Source: CALAEC01 sp050692915 (GTDB taxonomy: Bacteria > Actinomycetota > UBA4738 > CALAEC01). From it: a stretch of DNA of 31,190 nt. A program made the translations under genes and the position numbers. Below, in pieces: positions 14,721 to 22,196 of this stretch. The stretch spans positions 1 through 31,190 of the forward strand of contig JBOGVU010000021.1 in NCBI GenBank assembly GCA_050692915.1. Direction: 5' to 3'. How positions within the stretch are numbered: position 1 is the stretch's first letter; each line of letters starts with the position of its first letter. Below the pieces are notes generated by a model that was not told the origin of the DNA, made no database searches, and saw only the letters and a list, made by a program, of their open reading frames with translations.

Positions 14721-15748
14721 GGGCCCGTCGGCTGCGCCCGCTCGATCCGCTGTCCTCCATCAAGTTCAAGCTCAGCGTGGTCATCGTGGCGGCCGTCGGC
14801 GTGATCGTGCTGGTGCTTTCCTTCGGGCTCCGAGCGGACATGCCCGTCGTTCTGGTGGGGTTGGCGTCGGGTGTGTTGGCGCTGGGGGTCGTGCACGTCC
14901 TGGCCAGGGGGATGACCTCGCCGCTCCGGGAGATGGCCGCGGCCGCCAGGGCCATGGCGCGAGGCGACTACTCGCGCCGGGTGACCGCCAGCTCCCGAGA
15001 CGAGGTCGGCGAGCTCGCCAGGGCGTTCAACGCCATGGCAGCGGAGCTCGGCGAGACCGACAGGATCCGCCGCGATCTCGTCGCCAACGTCTCGCACGAG
15101 CTCCGGACCCCGATCACCGCCCTGCGGGCCGCCCTGGAGAACCTCGTGGACGGTGTCGAGCCTCCGGATCCCCACACGCTGCGTACGATGCTCGCCCAGG
15201 TCGACAGGCTCCGCCGGCTCGTGGACCAGCTCCTCGACCTGTCCCGCATGGAGTCGGGCGGCGTTCCGCTGGAGCGGCGCCCGTTCGAGCTGAAAAGGAT
15301 GCTCGAGCAGGCCGTGGGCGAGTCGCGCCTCCACTCGACCCAGGGCACGGACCGCGGGGTGCGGCTGAACGTGGAGGTCCGGCCCGCCGGGCTCCGGGCT
15401 GACGGGGACGCGGAGCGGATCCATGAGGTCGTCGCCAACCTGCTCGAGAACGCCGTTCGCCACTCGCCGGAGGGCGGAGAGGTAACGGTCCGTGCCCACG
15501 CCGATCCGAAACACGTGTGGATCGAGGTGGCGGATCAGGGCCCCGGCATCCCCCGGGACGAGGCGTCACGGGTGTTCGAGCGCTTCTATAGAGCCGACTC
15601 CGCAAGGGCCGCCCGAGACGGGGGCACCGGCCTGGGGCTGGCCATCGCGAAATGGATCGTCGATGCCCACGGCGGGGACATCCGTGTGGAGCGCAACCGG
15701 CCCCGCGGGTGCCGGATGGTGGTCGTGCTGCCGACGGGAGCCACGTGA
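14717..15748 (+). CDS. HAMP-containing sensor histidine kinase with minimal sensor
   Basis: A 343-residue kinase that phosphorylates the regulator encoded before it. Two closely spaced membrane helices (about residues 16-36 and 42-62) leave only a few residues outside the membrane, so there is no periplasmic sensor domain. HAMP follows (RGMTSPLREMAAAARAMARG). His127 in NVSHELRTPITALR is the phosphorylated histidine; the ATPase domain has NLLENAVRHSPEGG, VADQGPGIPRDEA, FERFYRAD and GGTGLGLAIAKWIVDAHGG. The start overlaps the regulator stop, and its own stop overlaps the next gene as GTGA. It may sense the membrane itself or the multi-pass protein encoded downstream. Confidence 0.93.
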   Translation: MRARRLRPLDPLSSIKFKLSVVIVAAVGVIVLVLSFGLRADMPVVLVGLASGVLALGVVHVLARGMTSPLREMAAAARAMARGDYSRRVTASSRDEVGELARAFNAMAAELGETDRIRRDLVANVSHELRTPITALRAALENLVDGVEPPDPHTLRTMLAQVDRLRRLVDQLLDLSRMESGGVPLERRPFELKRMLEQAVGESRLHSTQGTDRGVRLNVEVRPAGLRADGDAERIHEVVANLLENAVRHSPEGGEVTVRAHADPKHVWIEVADQGPGIPRDEASRVFERFYRADSARAARDGGTGLGLAIAKWIVDAHGGDIRVERNRPRGCRMVVVLPTGAT

Positions 15749-17232
15749 GCGTGGAGGGCTTCGGGACAGCGGCGGGCGGATCGACGGAGCTTGGCAGGGA
15801 CGCGCCGATCCCTCGGGTGGCCGTGCCTGCAGCTCTGGCGGTCGCGGTGAGTGCGGCGGCGATGATCCCCGGCCAGCCCATCGGACTCGGCGTGTTCCTG
15901 GTGGCGACTGGGAGCGCGATCGCGGTGTCGCTGTGGCGGCCACGGGAACTCAGCCTGAACGAGGCGATCCTCGGCATGTGGGCCCTCGCCCTGGTCGGGA
16001 TGTCGGTGGTCCGATCGGCCGAGTGGCTGCTGGCCTTCGATTTCCTCGGCGCCATCGGGCTGGGCGCACTGGCCGTCACGGGCGGGATGACGTGGGCAGA
16101 GGTGTTCGGGGCCGTTCCCACCGTGGTGACTCGGTCGTTCGTCGCCGCCGGCTTCCTGGGCCGGCCGCTCGCCGGCGCCGCGGGCCGCCTGGGACGGCTC
16201 TCTCCGGCGCTCCGGGGAGCGGTCCTCGGAGCGGGGCTCCTGGCGGTGTTCGGGGGGCTCTTCGCCGCCGCCGACCCGGCCTTTTCTCACCTGGCCGGCC
16301 AGGTCCTCTTCCCCGAGTGGGACCTTTCCCTGCTCCCGGCCAGGATCCTGGTGTTCGGCGTGGTGCTTCTGGGCATCGTGAGCCTGGCCGCGGCGGGGCC
16401 TCGGTACATGGTGGCCCGCGGTGCGGTCCTCTCGCCGGCCCCGAGGCGTGGTCTCGTCCGCCTGGAATGGGCTGTGGCTCTGGGGCTCCTCGATCTGCTG
16501 TTCGCAGCGTTCGTGGCGGTGCAGATCGCCGTGCTGTTCGGTGGGCGGGACCACGTGCTCCGGACAGCCGGCCTGACGTACGCCGAGTACGCCCGACAAG
16601 GGTTCTTCCAGCTCGTCGCCGTCGCGGCGCTGACGCTCGGGGTGGTCGCCGGCGGGGTGCGGTGGTCCCGTCTCCAGCGGGCGGCCGACCGGCGGCTCCT
16701 CCAGGCCCTGCTCGGTCTGCTCAGCGTGCTGACCCTGGTTGTCCTCGTCTCAGCGCTGCGGCGGCTGCTCCTGTACGAGGAGACCTTCGGATTCACGCGA
16801 CTGCGGGTCTCGGTTCACGCCACGATCCTGTGGTTGGGGGCGCTGTTCATCCTGATCCTGGTTGGAGGCGTCCTGTGGAAGGGCCGATGGCTTCCTCGAG
16901 CCTGCGTGATCCTCACCGCAACGGGCTTGCTCCTGTTCTCGCTGGCGAACCCCGATCGGCTGGTGGCCGAGCAGAACGTGCAGCGGTACCGGGCCACCGG
17001 TGAGTTCGATCTCGCCTATGCGGCCGGGCTCAGCCCCGACGCGGTGCCAGCGTTCGACTCCCTTCCGGCATGGTTGCGTGACTGTGCCCTTCAGCCGCAT
17101 GCGGATCTCCGAAGGGATCAGGACTCCGTCCTTGGATGGAACCTGGCACGGGAGCGGGCTCGCCGGGTCCTCACGAGCCAGGGTATGCCGTCGTGCCGGA
17201 TCCCCTCCGGAGCTCCCGCGAGGGGGTTCTGA
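15745..17232 (+). CDS. Multi-pass membrane protein, DUF4173/DUF4153-like
   Basis: A 495-residue integral membrane protein with roughly ten to twelve hydrophobic segments between residues 25 and 405 and a soluble C-terminal tail of about 90 residues. PRYMVARGAVL in the middle and the segment LTYAEYARQGFFQLVAVAAL are typical of DUF4173 proteins, whose biochemical role is unknown. The tail (LANPDRLVAEQNVQRYRATG) resembles the corresponding DUF4173 end, placed outside the membrane in my reading. The GTG start overlaps the kinase stop and its stop overlaps the next ATG, so it is co-translated with the two-component pair. It may be the signal input for the sensorless kinase or its main target. Confidence 0.82.
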   Translation: MSVEGFGTAAGGSTELGRDAPIPRVAVPAALAVAVSAAAMIPGQPIGLGVFLVATGSAIAVSLWRPRELSLNEAILGMWALALVGMSVVRSAEWLLAFDFLGAIGLGALAVTGGMTWAEVFGAVPTVVTRSFVAAGFLGRPLAGAAGRLGRLSPALRGAVLGAGLLAVFGGLFAAADPAFSHLAGQVLFPEWDLSLLPARILVFGVVLLGIVSLAAAGPRYMVARGAVLSPAPRRGLVRLEWAVALGLLDLLFAAFVAVQIAVLFGGRDHVLRTAGLTYAEYARQGFFQLVAVAALTLGVVAGGVRWSRLQRAADRRLLQALLGLLSVLTLVVLVSALRRLLLYEETFGFTRLRVSVHATILWLGALFILILVGGVLWKGRWLPRACVILTATGLLLFSLANPDRLVAEQNVQRYRATGEFDLAYAAGLSPDAVPAFDSLPAWLRDCALQPHADLRRDQDSVLGWNLARERARRVLTSQGMPSCRIPSGAPARGF

Positions 17233-17681
17233 TGCGCGCCGTCACGACCGAGCTGGTGGTGAAGGCCGATGAGCGGTTCGGATTCGTCGACCTGACGCAG
17301 CCCTTGCGGCGGTCGGTGAAGGACGCCGGCATCGCGGATGGCTGCGTGGTGGCGTTCTGCGCCCACACGACCTGCTGTCTCCTGATCAACGAGTGGGAGG
17401 AGGGCGCGCTGACCGACCTCCGACGGCGCATCGACGTCCTCCTCCCCTCCGATGACGTCTACGCGCACGACGATCTCCAGAGCCGACGGCAGAACCTGGA
17501 GGACGGCCACGAGAGGCCTAACGGCCGTTCTCACGTCGCGCAGATGCTGCTGGGAGGCTCGTCGCAGACCATCCCACTCTCGCGAGGGGAACCGGCGTTC
17601 GGCCGATGGCAGCGGCTCCTGCTCCTGGAGCTCGACGAGCCCAAAGAGCGGCACGTGCTGTTGCACGTCTTCGGCGAATAG
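17232..17681 (+). CDS. YjbQ/UPF0047 family protein (secondary thiamine-phosphate synthase type)
   Basis: A 149-residue protein of the YjbQ family, some members of which show weak thiamine-phosphate synthase activity. The hallmark HTTCCLLINEWEEG (HTT-x5-NE) corresponds to the usual HTT..x.INE motif; the second signature spans residues near 95-120 (RSHVAQMLLGGSSQTIP) with the His that pairs with it, and FGRWQRLLLLELDEP closes the fold. Its usual HDE region appears as YAHDDLQSRRQNLEDGHERP, which is longer and more polar than common. ATG 17232 overlaps the DUF4173-like stop (TGATG), so it ends the two-component operon. Its physiological link to that system is not apparent. Confidence 0.85.
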   Translation: MRAVTTELVVKADERFGFVDLTQPLRRSVKDAGIADGCVVAFCAHTTCCLLINEWEEGALTDLRRRIDVLLPSDDVYAHDDLQSRRQNLEDGHERPNGRSHVAQMLLGGSSQTIPLSRGEPAFGRWQRLLLLELDEPKERHVLLHVFGE

Positions 17682-17740
17682 GTGTCCCGCGGACGGGGTA
17701 TCTCTCTAGGGGAATAGGCACCTACGAAGGAGCGATCGCC

Positions 17741-18205
17741 ATGTCCATGATCGAGCAGTCCATCGACGTCAGGGTCCCGGTTCGCACCGCGTACAACCAA
17801 TGGACCCAGTTCGAGGAGTTCCCCGAGTTCATGGAGGGTGTCGAGGAGGTCAAGCAGATCACCGACGACCGCCTCCGGTGGCACGCGGAGATCGCCGGCG
17901 CGGAGCGCGAGTGGGAGGCCAAGATCGACGAGCAGCGTCCCGACCAGCGTATCGCCTGGCACAGTCTCGACGGCCCGACGCACGCCGGCGTGGTGACGTT
18001 CCACCGCATCGACGACTCCATGACCCGGGTCATGCTCCAGCTTGAGTGGGAGCCGGGCGGCCTCGCCGAGAAGGTGGGCGACTGGACCGGCATGGTCACC
18101 AAGAGGGTGAAGGGTGACCTGGAGCGGTTCAAGGAGTTCATCGAGAGCCGGGGCCCGGAGACCGGGGCCTGGCGCGGGGAGATCGACCAGGACCCCACCC
18201 GCTGA
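17741..18205 (+). CDS. SRPBCC (START-like, polyketide cyclase/dehydrase type) protein
   Basis: A 154-residue helix-grip protein: IEQSIDVRVPVRTAYNQWTQFEEFPEFM at the start is the classic SRPBCC opening (given in pieces: IDVRVPVRTAYNQW, FEEFPEFM), followed by DRLRWHAEIAGAEREWEAKI, the IAWHSLDGPTHAGVVTFH strand pair, and the long C-terminal helix KVGDWTGMVTKRVKGDLERF. Such proteins bind hydrophobic ligands in a deep pocket; the ligand here is unknown. ATG 17741 is chosen for its ribosome site (GAAGGAG, spacing 8) and the family N-terminus, though the frame is open upstream. It stands alone, 59 bp after the YjbQ gene, and is followed by a strong hairpin. Confidence 0.88.
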   Translation: MSMIEQSIDVRVPVRTAYNQWTQFEEFPEFMEGVEEVKQITDDRLRWHAEIAGAEREWEAKIDEQRPDQRIAWHSLDGPTHAGVVTFHRIDDSMTRVMLQLEWEPGGLAEKVGDWTGMVTKRVKGDLERFKEFIESRGPETGAWRGEIDQDPTR

Positions 18206-18218
18206 GCCTGAGTGACCG

Positions 18219-18256
18219 ACGAGGGGGCCGGGCCGTGTGGCCCGGCTCTCCTCGTG
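18219..18256. terminator. Long GC hairpin between SRPBCC gene and tRNA-Leu
   Basis: The inner stem GCCGGGCC (18227-18234) pairs perfectly with GGCCCGGC (18239-18246) around a four-base loop. ACGAG (18219-18223) and CTCGT (18252-18256) extend it after a bulge. It lies between two convergent transcription units (plus SRPBCC, minus tRNA-Leu), so it may end both. No U-tract is present. Confidence 0.6.
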
Positions 18257-18337
18257 CGAGAGGGGGGATTCGAACCCCCACGCCCTTCCGGGCACCGGCT
18301 CCTAAGGCCGGCGCGTCTGCCGTTCCGCCACTCTCGC
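18255..18337 (-). tRNA. tRNA-Leu (anticodon UAG)
   Basis: On the minus strand an 83-nt class II tRNA folds: acceptor GCGAGAG with CTCTCGC, D-arm TGGCGGAACGGCAGACGC, anticodon loop CTTAGGA inside CCGGC/GCCGG, a long variable arm (TGCCCGGAAGGGCGT) and the TTCGAAT T-loop. Discriminator A fits leucine. CCA is not encoded. It is the last clearly native RNA gene before the low-GC island. Confidence 0.93.
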
Positions 18338-18359
18338 TCCGGCGAGTATAGGCCGGGGT

Positions 18360-18389
18360 TTGACCCTCTCTGCCTGGGCTGGCTAGGGT
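18360..18389 (+). promoter_or_regulatory. Promoter for the proline-rich membrane protein gene
   Basis: TTGACC (18360-18365), an 18-bp spacer, and TAGGGT (18384-18389), which ends seven bases before ATG 18397. With no ribosome site between, a leaderless transcript is likely. This is one of the better -35/-10 pairs in the window. Confidence 0.55.
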
Positions 18390-18396
18390 CACGCCG

Positions 18397-18963
18397 ATGG
18401 ATATCGGCCCGCCCCCGCCGCCCGGTACGTACGGGCCCTCGCCGGTGCCGCCGCCGGGTTCCTACGCGCCGCCTGAGGCCGCCCCGCCTCCGGGGGCCGG
18501 CGGGAGGATGGGCGCAGCGATCGTCCTCCTCCTGCTCGGCTCCGGATCGGTGGCGTACAACGCCTGGGACCTGTGGCTCCTGGCCGAGGACCTGGAGATC
18601 TTCGACCAGGCCAGGATGGGCTCGGTGGGGTCCGCCCTCCTGGCGATCGACGGCGCCCTGATCGTCTCCGGCCTCCTCCAGGTGGCCGGCGGGGTGGGGA
18701 TCCTGGCCAAGCGGTCGAGGGGCCGGGGGCTCGGGCTGGCCGGCTGCCTGGGCGCAGTGCTCGGTTGGGTGGCGTTCCTGGTCCTGGTGGTCGGGCGGGA
18801 TCTCTTGGCCGGGGTCAGCGTCCAGGCGTGGGTCATGCTGCTGATCTCGGTATCGGGCTCGGTGCTGGCCGGGGGCCTGCTCCTGGTCGGCCGGGAGCCC
18901 TTGGCCCCGCCCGGCCCCGAAGCCGCTGAGAGCTTTGCTCCAACTGTTCGAGATCGAGAATGA
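18397..18963 (+). CDS. Proline-rich N-terminus, four-helix membrane protein
   Basis: A 188-residue protein of unknown function. Residues 1-36 are proline- and glycine-rich (MDIGPPPPPGTYGPSPVPPP), the flexible cytosolic leader common in actinobacterial membrane proteins. Four hydrophobic segments follow, near 38-56, 75-97, 108-127 and 133-158. The body is GC-rich like the surrounding chromosome, but the last 15 codons (ESFAPTVRDRE) and the DNA after them change to lower GC. The C-terminus may therefore have been replaced at the island junction, so the gene could be truncated. Related proteins of the DUF308 or TM2-like kinds were considered but no motif decides. Confidence 0.7.
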   Translation: MDIGPPPPPGTYGPSPVPPPGSYAPPEAAPPPGAGGRMGAAIVLLLLGSGSVAYNAWDLWLLAEDLEIFDQARMGSVGSALLAIDGALIVSGLLQVAGGVGILAKRSRGRGLGLAGCLGAVLGWVAFLVLVVGRDLLAGVSVQAWVMLLISVSGSVLAGGLLLVGREPLAPPGPEAAESFAPTVRDRE

Positions 18964-19004
18964 AGGTCAGCGTGTCGAGCCACTGCTAGGTGGGAGGGGA
19001 CTCC

Positions 19005-19874
19005 ATGTGTGAACTGGAGAAATGGGTGGATGAAACGCCAGAGGTTCAGCTTGGCCACACGGTTGAGGTGAGCTGGGTCCACAAGACACGTTTCACAGAG
19101 AGCTTCCACGTCACAGGGGCGCTCAAGCAGCGCTTAGAGCGATTGGAGGAGGAGCGTGACGAGTCTCGACGCGAAACGTTCCGGCTTCGACAGCACCGTG
19201 ACCGTTTGGGTGTTGGAGTGGCGGTCGTGGTTATCGTGGCAGGAGTCTTCTTCCTAATGTGGCGATCGGCGAGGGCTGAGGTCTCGCGAGTGTCGCGACA
19301 TGTTGAAACTGCCACGGAACAAGGCGACACGAAGGGTGCGCTGAACGTATGGTTTCTTCGGCATGACGCAATCAGCGCGGCGATTCAAACAGTGGGCATC
19401 GCACGTGAGGAGGCCGAAGAAATGGCCGCCGAAAGCTACTCAGCCGGCGTCAGTGATGCCGTCGATTGCCTCGATCGGAGCAGCCGGGAAGAGTGTAACG
19501 AGCTCTTCTATTACCAGGCCGTTCCTAGCTACCCTGGTGATCCGGGCCATATCCCAGATCAGGCATTTGGTCGATTCGCAAGGATCTTCAACCGACAGAC
19601 AGACGCTTTGTTCGATGTTCTCTGCGGACGATCACCTGGGACGCACCTGGTCGGACCTGAAGCGGGCATCTCTAACCTTTCCTACGAGGGGCGTTGGGCA
19701 GATGCGACTGAGTGGCTGCTGGAGAAGGGATGCAAAGAACGAAACCTTGGCGCAGCTGTGTCCTATGTCGACGAGCCTTTCCTCGTTGGAAGCGACGACC
19801 CTTGGGAGGACTTAGTTATCAAGCTGGAAGCTGAGGAGCGTGGGATCCCCAACTGGCTCCTAGGTGACGAATGA
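19005..19874 (+). CDS. Single-pass membrane protein with coiled coil, unknown function
   Basis: A 289-residue protein I do not recognise. Residues 1-40 form a beta-like N-terminal part (VQLGHTVEVSWVHKTRFTES), residues 42-68 a charged coiled coil (LKQRLERLEEERDESRRETF), and residues 71-89 one membrane helix (VGVAVVVIVAGVFFLMW). The following 200 residues are mostly helical and acidic with several cysteines (DCLDRSSREECNELF, VLCGRSPG, LLEKGCKERN) and lie on the far side of the membrane. ATG 19005 is preferred over GTG 18990 because GGGAGGGGA ends four bases before it. Base composition differs from the flanking genes, as expected for island cargo. Confidence 0.65.
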   Translation: MCELEKWVDETPEVQLGHTVEVSWVHKTRFTESFHVTGALKQRLERLEEERDESRRETFRLRQHRDRLGVGVAVVVIVAGVFFLMWRSARAEVSRVSRHVETATEQGDTKGALNVWFLRHDAISAAIQTVGIAREEAEEMAAESYSAGVSDAVDCLDRSSREECNELFYYQAVPSYPGDPGHIPDQAFGRFARIFNRQTDALFDVLCGRSPGTHLVGPEAGISNLSYEGRWADATEWLLEKGCKERNLGAAVSYVDEPFLVGSDDPWEDLVIKLEAEERGIPNWLLGDE

Positions 19875-19901
19875 GCGATTTGAATCGATGGACTGCCGCA
19901 G

Positions 19902-20282
19902 TTAGCTCTCGTCTGAGGGCTGTCCGCGTATCACTCCTAGATCGTCCAGCCTCATTTCGAGTCTCGCGAGGGAATCCACCAGCATCATCTGGAGCACAAC
20001 CTGCGCGTAGTCCGTCCAGCTCTCCGTTCCGATGAGGCTGAAGGCCGCAACCTGGCCCTGGGTAAATGGCTTCGAGTATTTGCCGCCTGCCGAAGCTAGG
20101 AGTCTGACTACCCTCATCTTGTTACCAGGCGAGAAGTCGAGAAGAAGCGCCGGTGGCGGCTGCAATCTCGTTACGTCCGGATCCCAGTCCACCCACTGCC
20201 CCGAGCCTTCGTCGTGGTAGACGATGCCCCCGTCAGGCTTCATGTTCCACCACACACCCTTGTGCTCCATGCGCATGTCCAA
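19902..20282 (-). CDS. Hypothetical protein with aromatic N-terminal motif
   Basis: A 126-residue protein, not recognised. The N-terminal part has the pattern HKGVWWNMKPDGGIVYHD followed by GSGQWVDWDPD, loosely like the short Trp-rich DUF2510-type modules of actinobacterial membrane proteins, but here without a membrane helix. The rest is helical (VRLLASAGGKYSKPFTQGQ, AQVVLQMMLVDSLARLEMRL). The start is the TTG at 20282, which has AGGAGG eight bases upstream; ATG 20276 is an alternative. It is co-directional with the ORFs at 20316-20467 and 20431-20886 and could form an operon with them. Confidence 0.5.
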   Translation of the reverse strand: MDMRMEHKGVWWNMKPDGGIVYHDEGSGQWVDWDPDVTRLQPPPALLLDFSPGNKMRVVRLLASAGGKYSKPFTQGQVAAFSLIGTESWTDYAQVVLQMMLVDSLARLEMRLDDLGVIRGQPSDES

Positions 20283-20315
20283 CGGAAGCCCTCCTCCCGA
20301 TCGGATGCTGGGAGC

Positions 20316-20467
20316 CTATCGATAGAAGAACTCGGCTGCGACAAGCACGCGAAGTGCGAGCTCATCCACCGGCATTCCTTCGGGCATGCGCACCCCCCTC
20401 TCTCCTGGCCCTTCAGGCGTTCCTCGACGATCAGGAGGGCGTGGGCGGGGAATGTGAACACGTCCAT
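20316..20467 (-). pseudogene. Small ORF with apparent -1 frameshift in a G6 run
   Basis: From ATG 20467 the minus strand reads MDVFTFPAHALLIVEERLKG, with GAGGG six bases upstream. After a run of six G near 20392-20397 (CCCCCC on the plus strand) the coding pattern moves to another frame and continues VRMPEGMPVDELALRVLVAA to a stop at 20316. The span is 152 nt, one short of 51 codons. A one-base loss in the homopolymer, real or from sequencing, explains it; ribosomal slippage on the G-run or two overlapping genes are alternatives. The joined product would be 50 residues, unknown function. It overlaps the end of the upstream gene by 37 bp. Confidence 0.4.
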
Positions 20468-20886
20468 TCGTCCCTCTTTGCTTCCGACTCGTATTCCCTT
20501 CGAGCGAGCTCCACCAGGGCACGAAGGTATCCAGGATTTCCACCAGGAAAAGTTCTGCTCAAAGCTTCGAGCGTGACCCGGCTCGAGGCGTCCGGGTCAC
20601 GGCCCTCATGCCGAGCACGTTGATACTCCGCTGTGGCGAGGTTCTCAGCAGCGGCCTCCGCCTCTGCTTCTCTGGCGAGTTCGGCGGCTAATGCGCCTGC
20701 GTCTCTCGAGTTCAGCGAGAGATGATCATGGAGGAAGGCTGCGGCGCTCCTCTGTGCCTCTTGCCGAGTCCCGCCCTTCTCACGGACCTCCTCGTACACG
20801 CCGAGCGCACCTCCCCTAATGGGGGCCGCGAGCGGCGAGTCGTCCAGCAGGCGGCGTAACCTTCTGCCTCTCCAAGCACGGAACAC
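20431..20886 (-). CDS. Hypothetical helical protein
   Basis: A 151-residue protein, largely alpha-helical and rich in Ala, Arg and Glu, for example GALAAELAREAEAEAAAENL near the middle and LRALVELARREYESEAKRDE near the end. No family is recognised and there is no membrane segment. The GTG start at 20886 lies seven bases after a TATGCT box (20899-20894) with no ribosome site, so a leaderless mRNA is likely. It heads a minus-strand group with the two smaller ORFs to its left, and is divergent from the gene at 20999. The third-position G/C preference supports coding on this strand. Confidence 0.5.
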   Translation of the reverse strand: MFRAWRGRRLRRLLDDSPLAAPIRGGALGVYEEVREKGGTRQEAQRSAAAFLHDHLSLNSRDAGALAAELAREAEAEAAAENLATAEYQRARHEGRDPDASSRVTLEALSRTFPGGNPGYLRALVELARREYESEAKRDEWTCSHSPPTPS

Positions 20887-20931
20887 TCAGCTGAGCATAT
20901 CGGGCTGCCGCGAGATCCGAGGATTCATGGT

Positions 20932-20961
20932 TTGACCGCTTCACCACCAGAGAAATAGCAT
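20932..20961 (+). promoter_or_regulatory. Promoter for the gene at 20999
   Basis: TTGACC (20932-20937), an 18-bp spacer and TAGCAT (20956-20961). It would give a leader of about 30 nt before ATG 20999. It uses the same TTTGACC element as promoters outside the island. Confidence 0.5.
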
Positions 20962-20998
20962 CATCGCGCTGAGAGGACTCGGAGACTGACGAGCCGCG

Positions 20999-21814
20999 AT
21001 GCCAACGCCGACGCCGGAACCCTTCCTAGCCAGATGGACGGATGTTGCGGATATTCTCGCAAACGTCGCACAAGTCTTCGCGTTCATCGTGGGCGGTTTG
21101 TGGATTCTGGGCCGCTATCGCAAGGAGCGTCAGCATCTTCCCCGAGCAAGCATGACTCACAAGATTGCGCACTACCGTCTGCCGACGAAGGACGTGCTCC
21201 TGCGGCTGAACATCCTCCTAAAGAACCCTGGCTCCGTGGTGCTGGAAATCGAGTCGGCAATCATTCGAATCCAAAGGGTTATGCCACTGCCTCAGGGCAT
21301 ACGGCAGGCAATCGAGAAGGGAGACTCCCTGCCTGAGCAGCAAGGCCAGATCAAGTGGCCGTCAGAGAAGAGGCTAAACCTCACCTGGGGACGCGGCGAG
21401 TTCGAGGTAGAGCCAGGAGAGTCCGACGAAGTGACGCGTGAGTTCATTCTGAGTGGCGACTTGGAGACAGTACGCGTATATAGCTACTTCAAGAACACTA
21501 GGAAGAAGGATCGCGAGATTGGGTGGGGTTTGTCTACCCTTTACGACGTCGGTGCCAAACGCGGTGGAGCTGAGAAGACGGTTGAGGACCTAAGCGGAAA
21601 GGGGGACGCGGTGAGCCACGAAGTGCACGTACCTACCTTGGAGAAACCGCAGCAGCCTCCCGAACCAGAGCGGGAGCCCGGGGAGAGGCAGCAGCGTCCT
21701 GAGCCCGATTGGGACGAGTCAGAGCAGCAGGGACCTGAGCCGGAAGAGAAGCAGCAGAGGCCTGAACCGGATGGGGACGAGACGGCTCAACAGCCTCCCG
21801 AGGAGGAAGCGTAG
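20999..21814 (+). CDS. Membrane-anchored protein with acidic QQRPEPD repeat tail
   Basis: A 271-residue protein of unknown function. Residues 17-37 form one N-terminal membrane helix (ILANVAQVFAFIVGGLWILG). Residues 50-195 look beta-rich (LLRLNILLKNPGSVVLEIES, REFILSGDLETVRVYSYFKN), a pattern seen in small accessory proteins of membrane-tethered islands. The tail from about 215 is disordered, charged and contains two copies of an 18-residue unit with core QQRPEPD (see repeat entries). No catalytic motif is visible. There is no convincing ribosome site before ATG 20999; the promoter at 20932-20961 supports transcription of this strand. Confidence 0.6.
   Translation: MPTPTPEPFLARWTDVADILANVAQVFAFIVGGLWILGRYRKERQHLPRASMTHKIAHYRLPTKDVLLRLNILLKNPGSVVLEIESAIIRIQRVMPLPQGIRQAIEKGDSLPEQQGQIKWPSEKRLNLTWGRGEFEVEPGESDEVTREFILSGDLETVRVYSYFKNTRKKDREIGWGLSTLYDVGAKRGGAEKTVEDLSGKGDAVSHEVHVPTLEKPQQPPEPEREPGERQQRPEPDWDESEQQGPEPEEKQQRPEPDGDETAQQPPEEEA
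21677..21730 (+). repeat. 54-bp coding repeat, copy 1
   Basis: Encodes PGERQQRPEPDWDESEQQ in the tail of the gene at 20999; copy 2 starts 63 bp further on. Confidence 0.75.
21740..21793 (+). repeat. 54-bp coding repeat, copy 2
   Basis: Encodes PEEKQQRPEPDGDETAQQ, the second unit of the acidic tail repeat, imperfectly matching copy 1. Confidence 0.75.
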
Positions 21815-21817
21815 GAC

Positions 21818-22196
21818 CATGCTAAGAACCTGACACTAGCCTAATCCGCGAGCAAGGATCGCCCGAGTACCTGGCTCGCGGCCGATGCAAGGGTGAGTCT
21901 ACGTGTCGCTGCAAAATCCGCGGATCGAGGATGACCAGACGCGCCCCGTTCACCGCCGGGTTGAGATTCCACCGAGAGGTCCGTCCGCGTGCCCTTAGCT
22001 CAAGTACGCGCTCGGGTGGGTTCGTCTCCGTCCCGGGGCCTCCGAGCGACGGATATGACCAACCCAGGGACAACCCGCCCTTCGAGCCTGATTCGCGGAA
22101 GCGTTTGGGGGGAGCGGGTTCGTCGGGCCGTTTCCCCCATTTCGCGTGGTACGGTTCCCTCAAGCACTACCGTGAGCCGCGGCTTGGGAGTGTCCA
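21818..22196. other. 379-bp gap without a convincing gene
   Basis: Open frames exist on both strands but their composition looks like chance (Arg/Pro/Ser-rich, no ribosome sites). It holds an 8-bp inverted repeat, CCGCGAGC (21846-21853) with GCTCGCGG (21874-21881), 20 bases apart, which may terminate the gene at 20999, and a 10-bp palindrome ATCCGCGGAT (21916-21925). The promoter for the HEPN-like gene must lie near its right end; TACCGT at 22168-22173 is a weak -10 candidate. It may contain gene remnants that I cannot identify. Confidence 0.5.

Noticed and set aside
20153..20623. Plus-strand frame of 156 codons in the island
   Set aside because: Cys/Pro/Ser-rich with no ribosome site, and antisense to three better-supported minus-strand ORFs.
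21822..22163. 113-codon minus-strand frame in the gap before the HEPN-like gene
   Set aside because: Composition is Arg/Pro-rich, there is no ribosome site and no recognisable fold; treated as non-coding.
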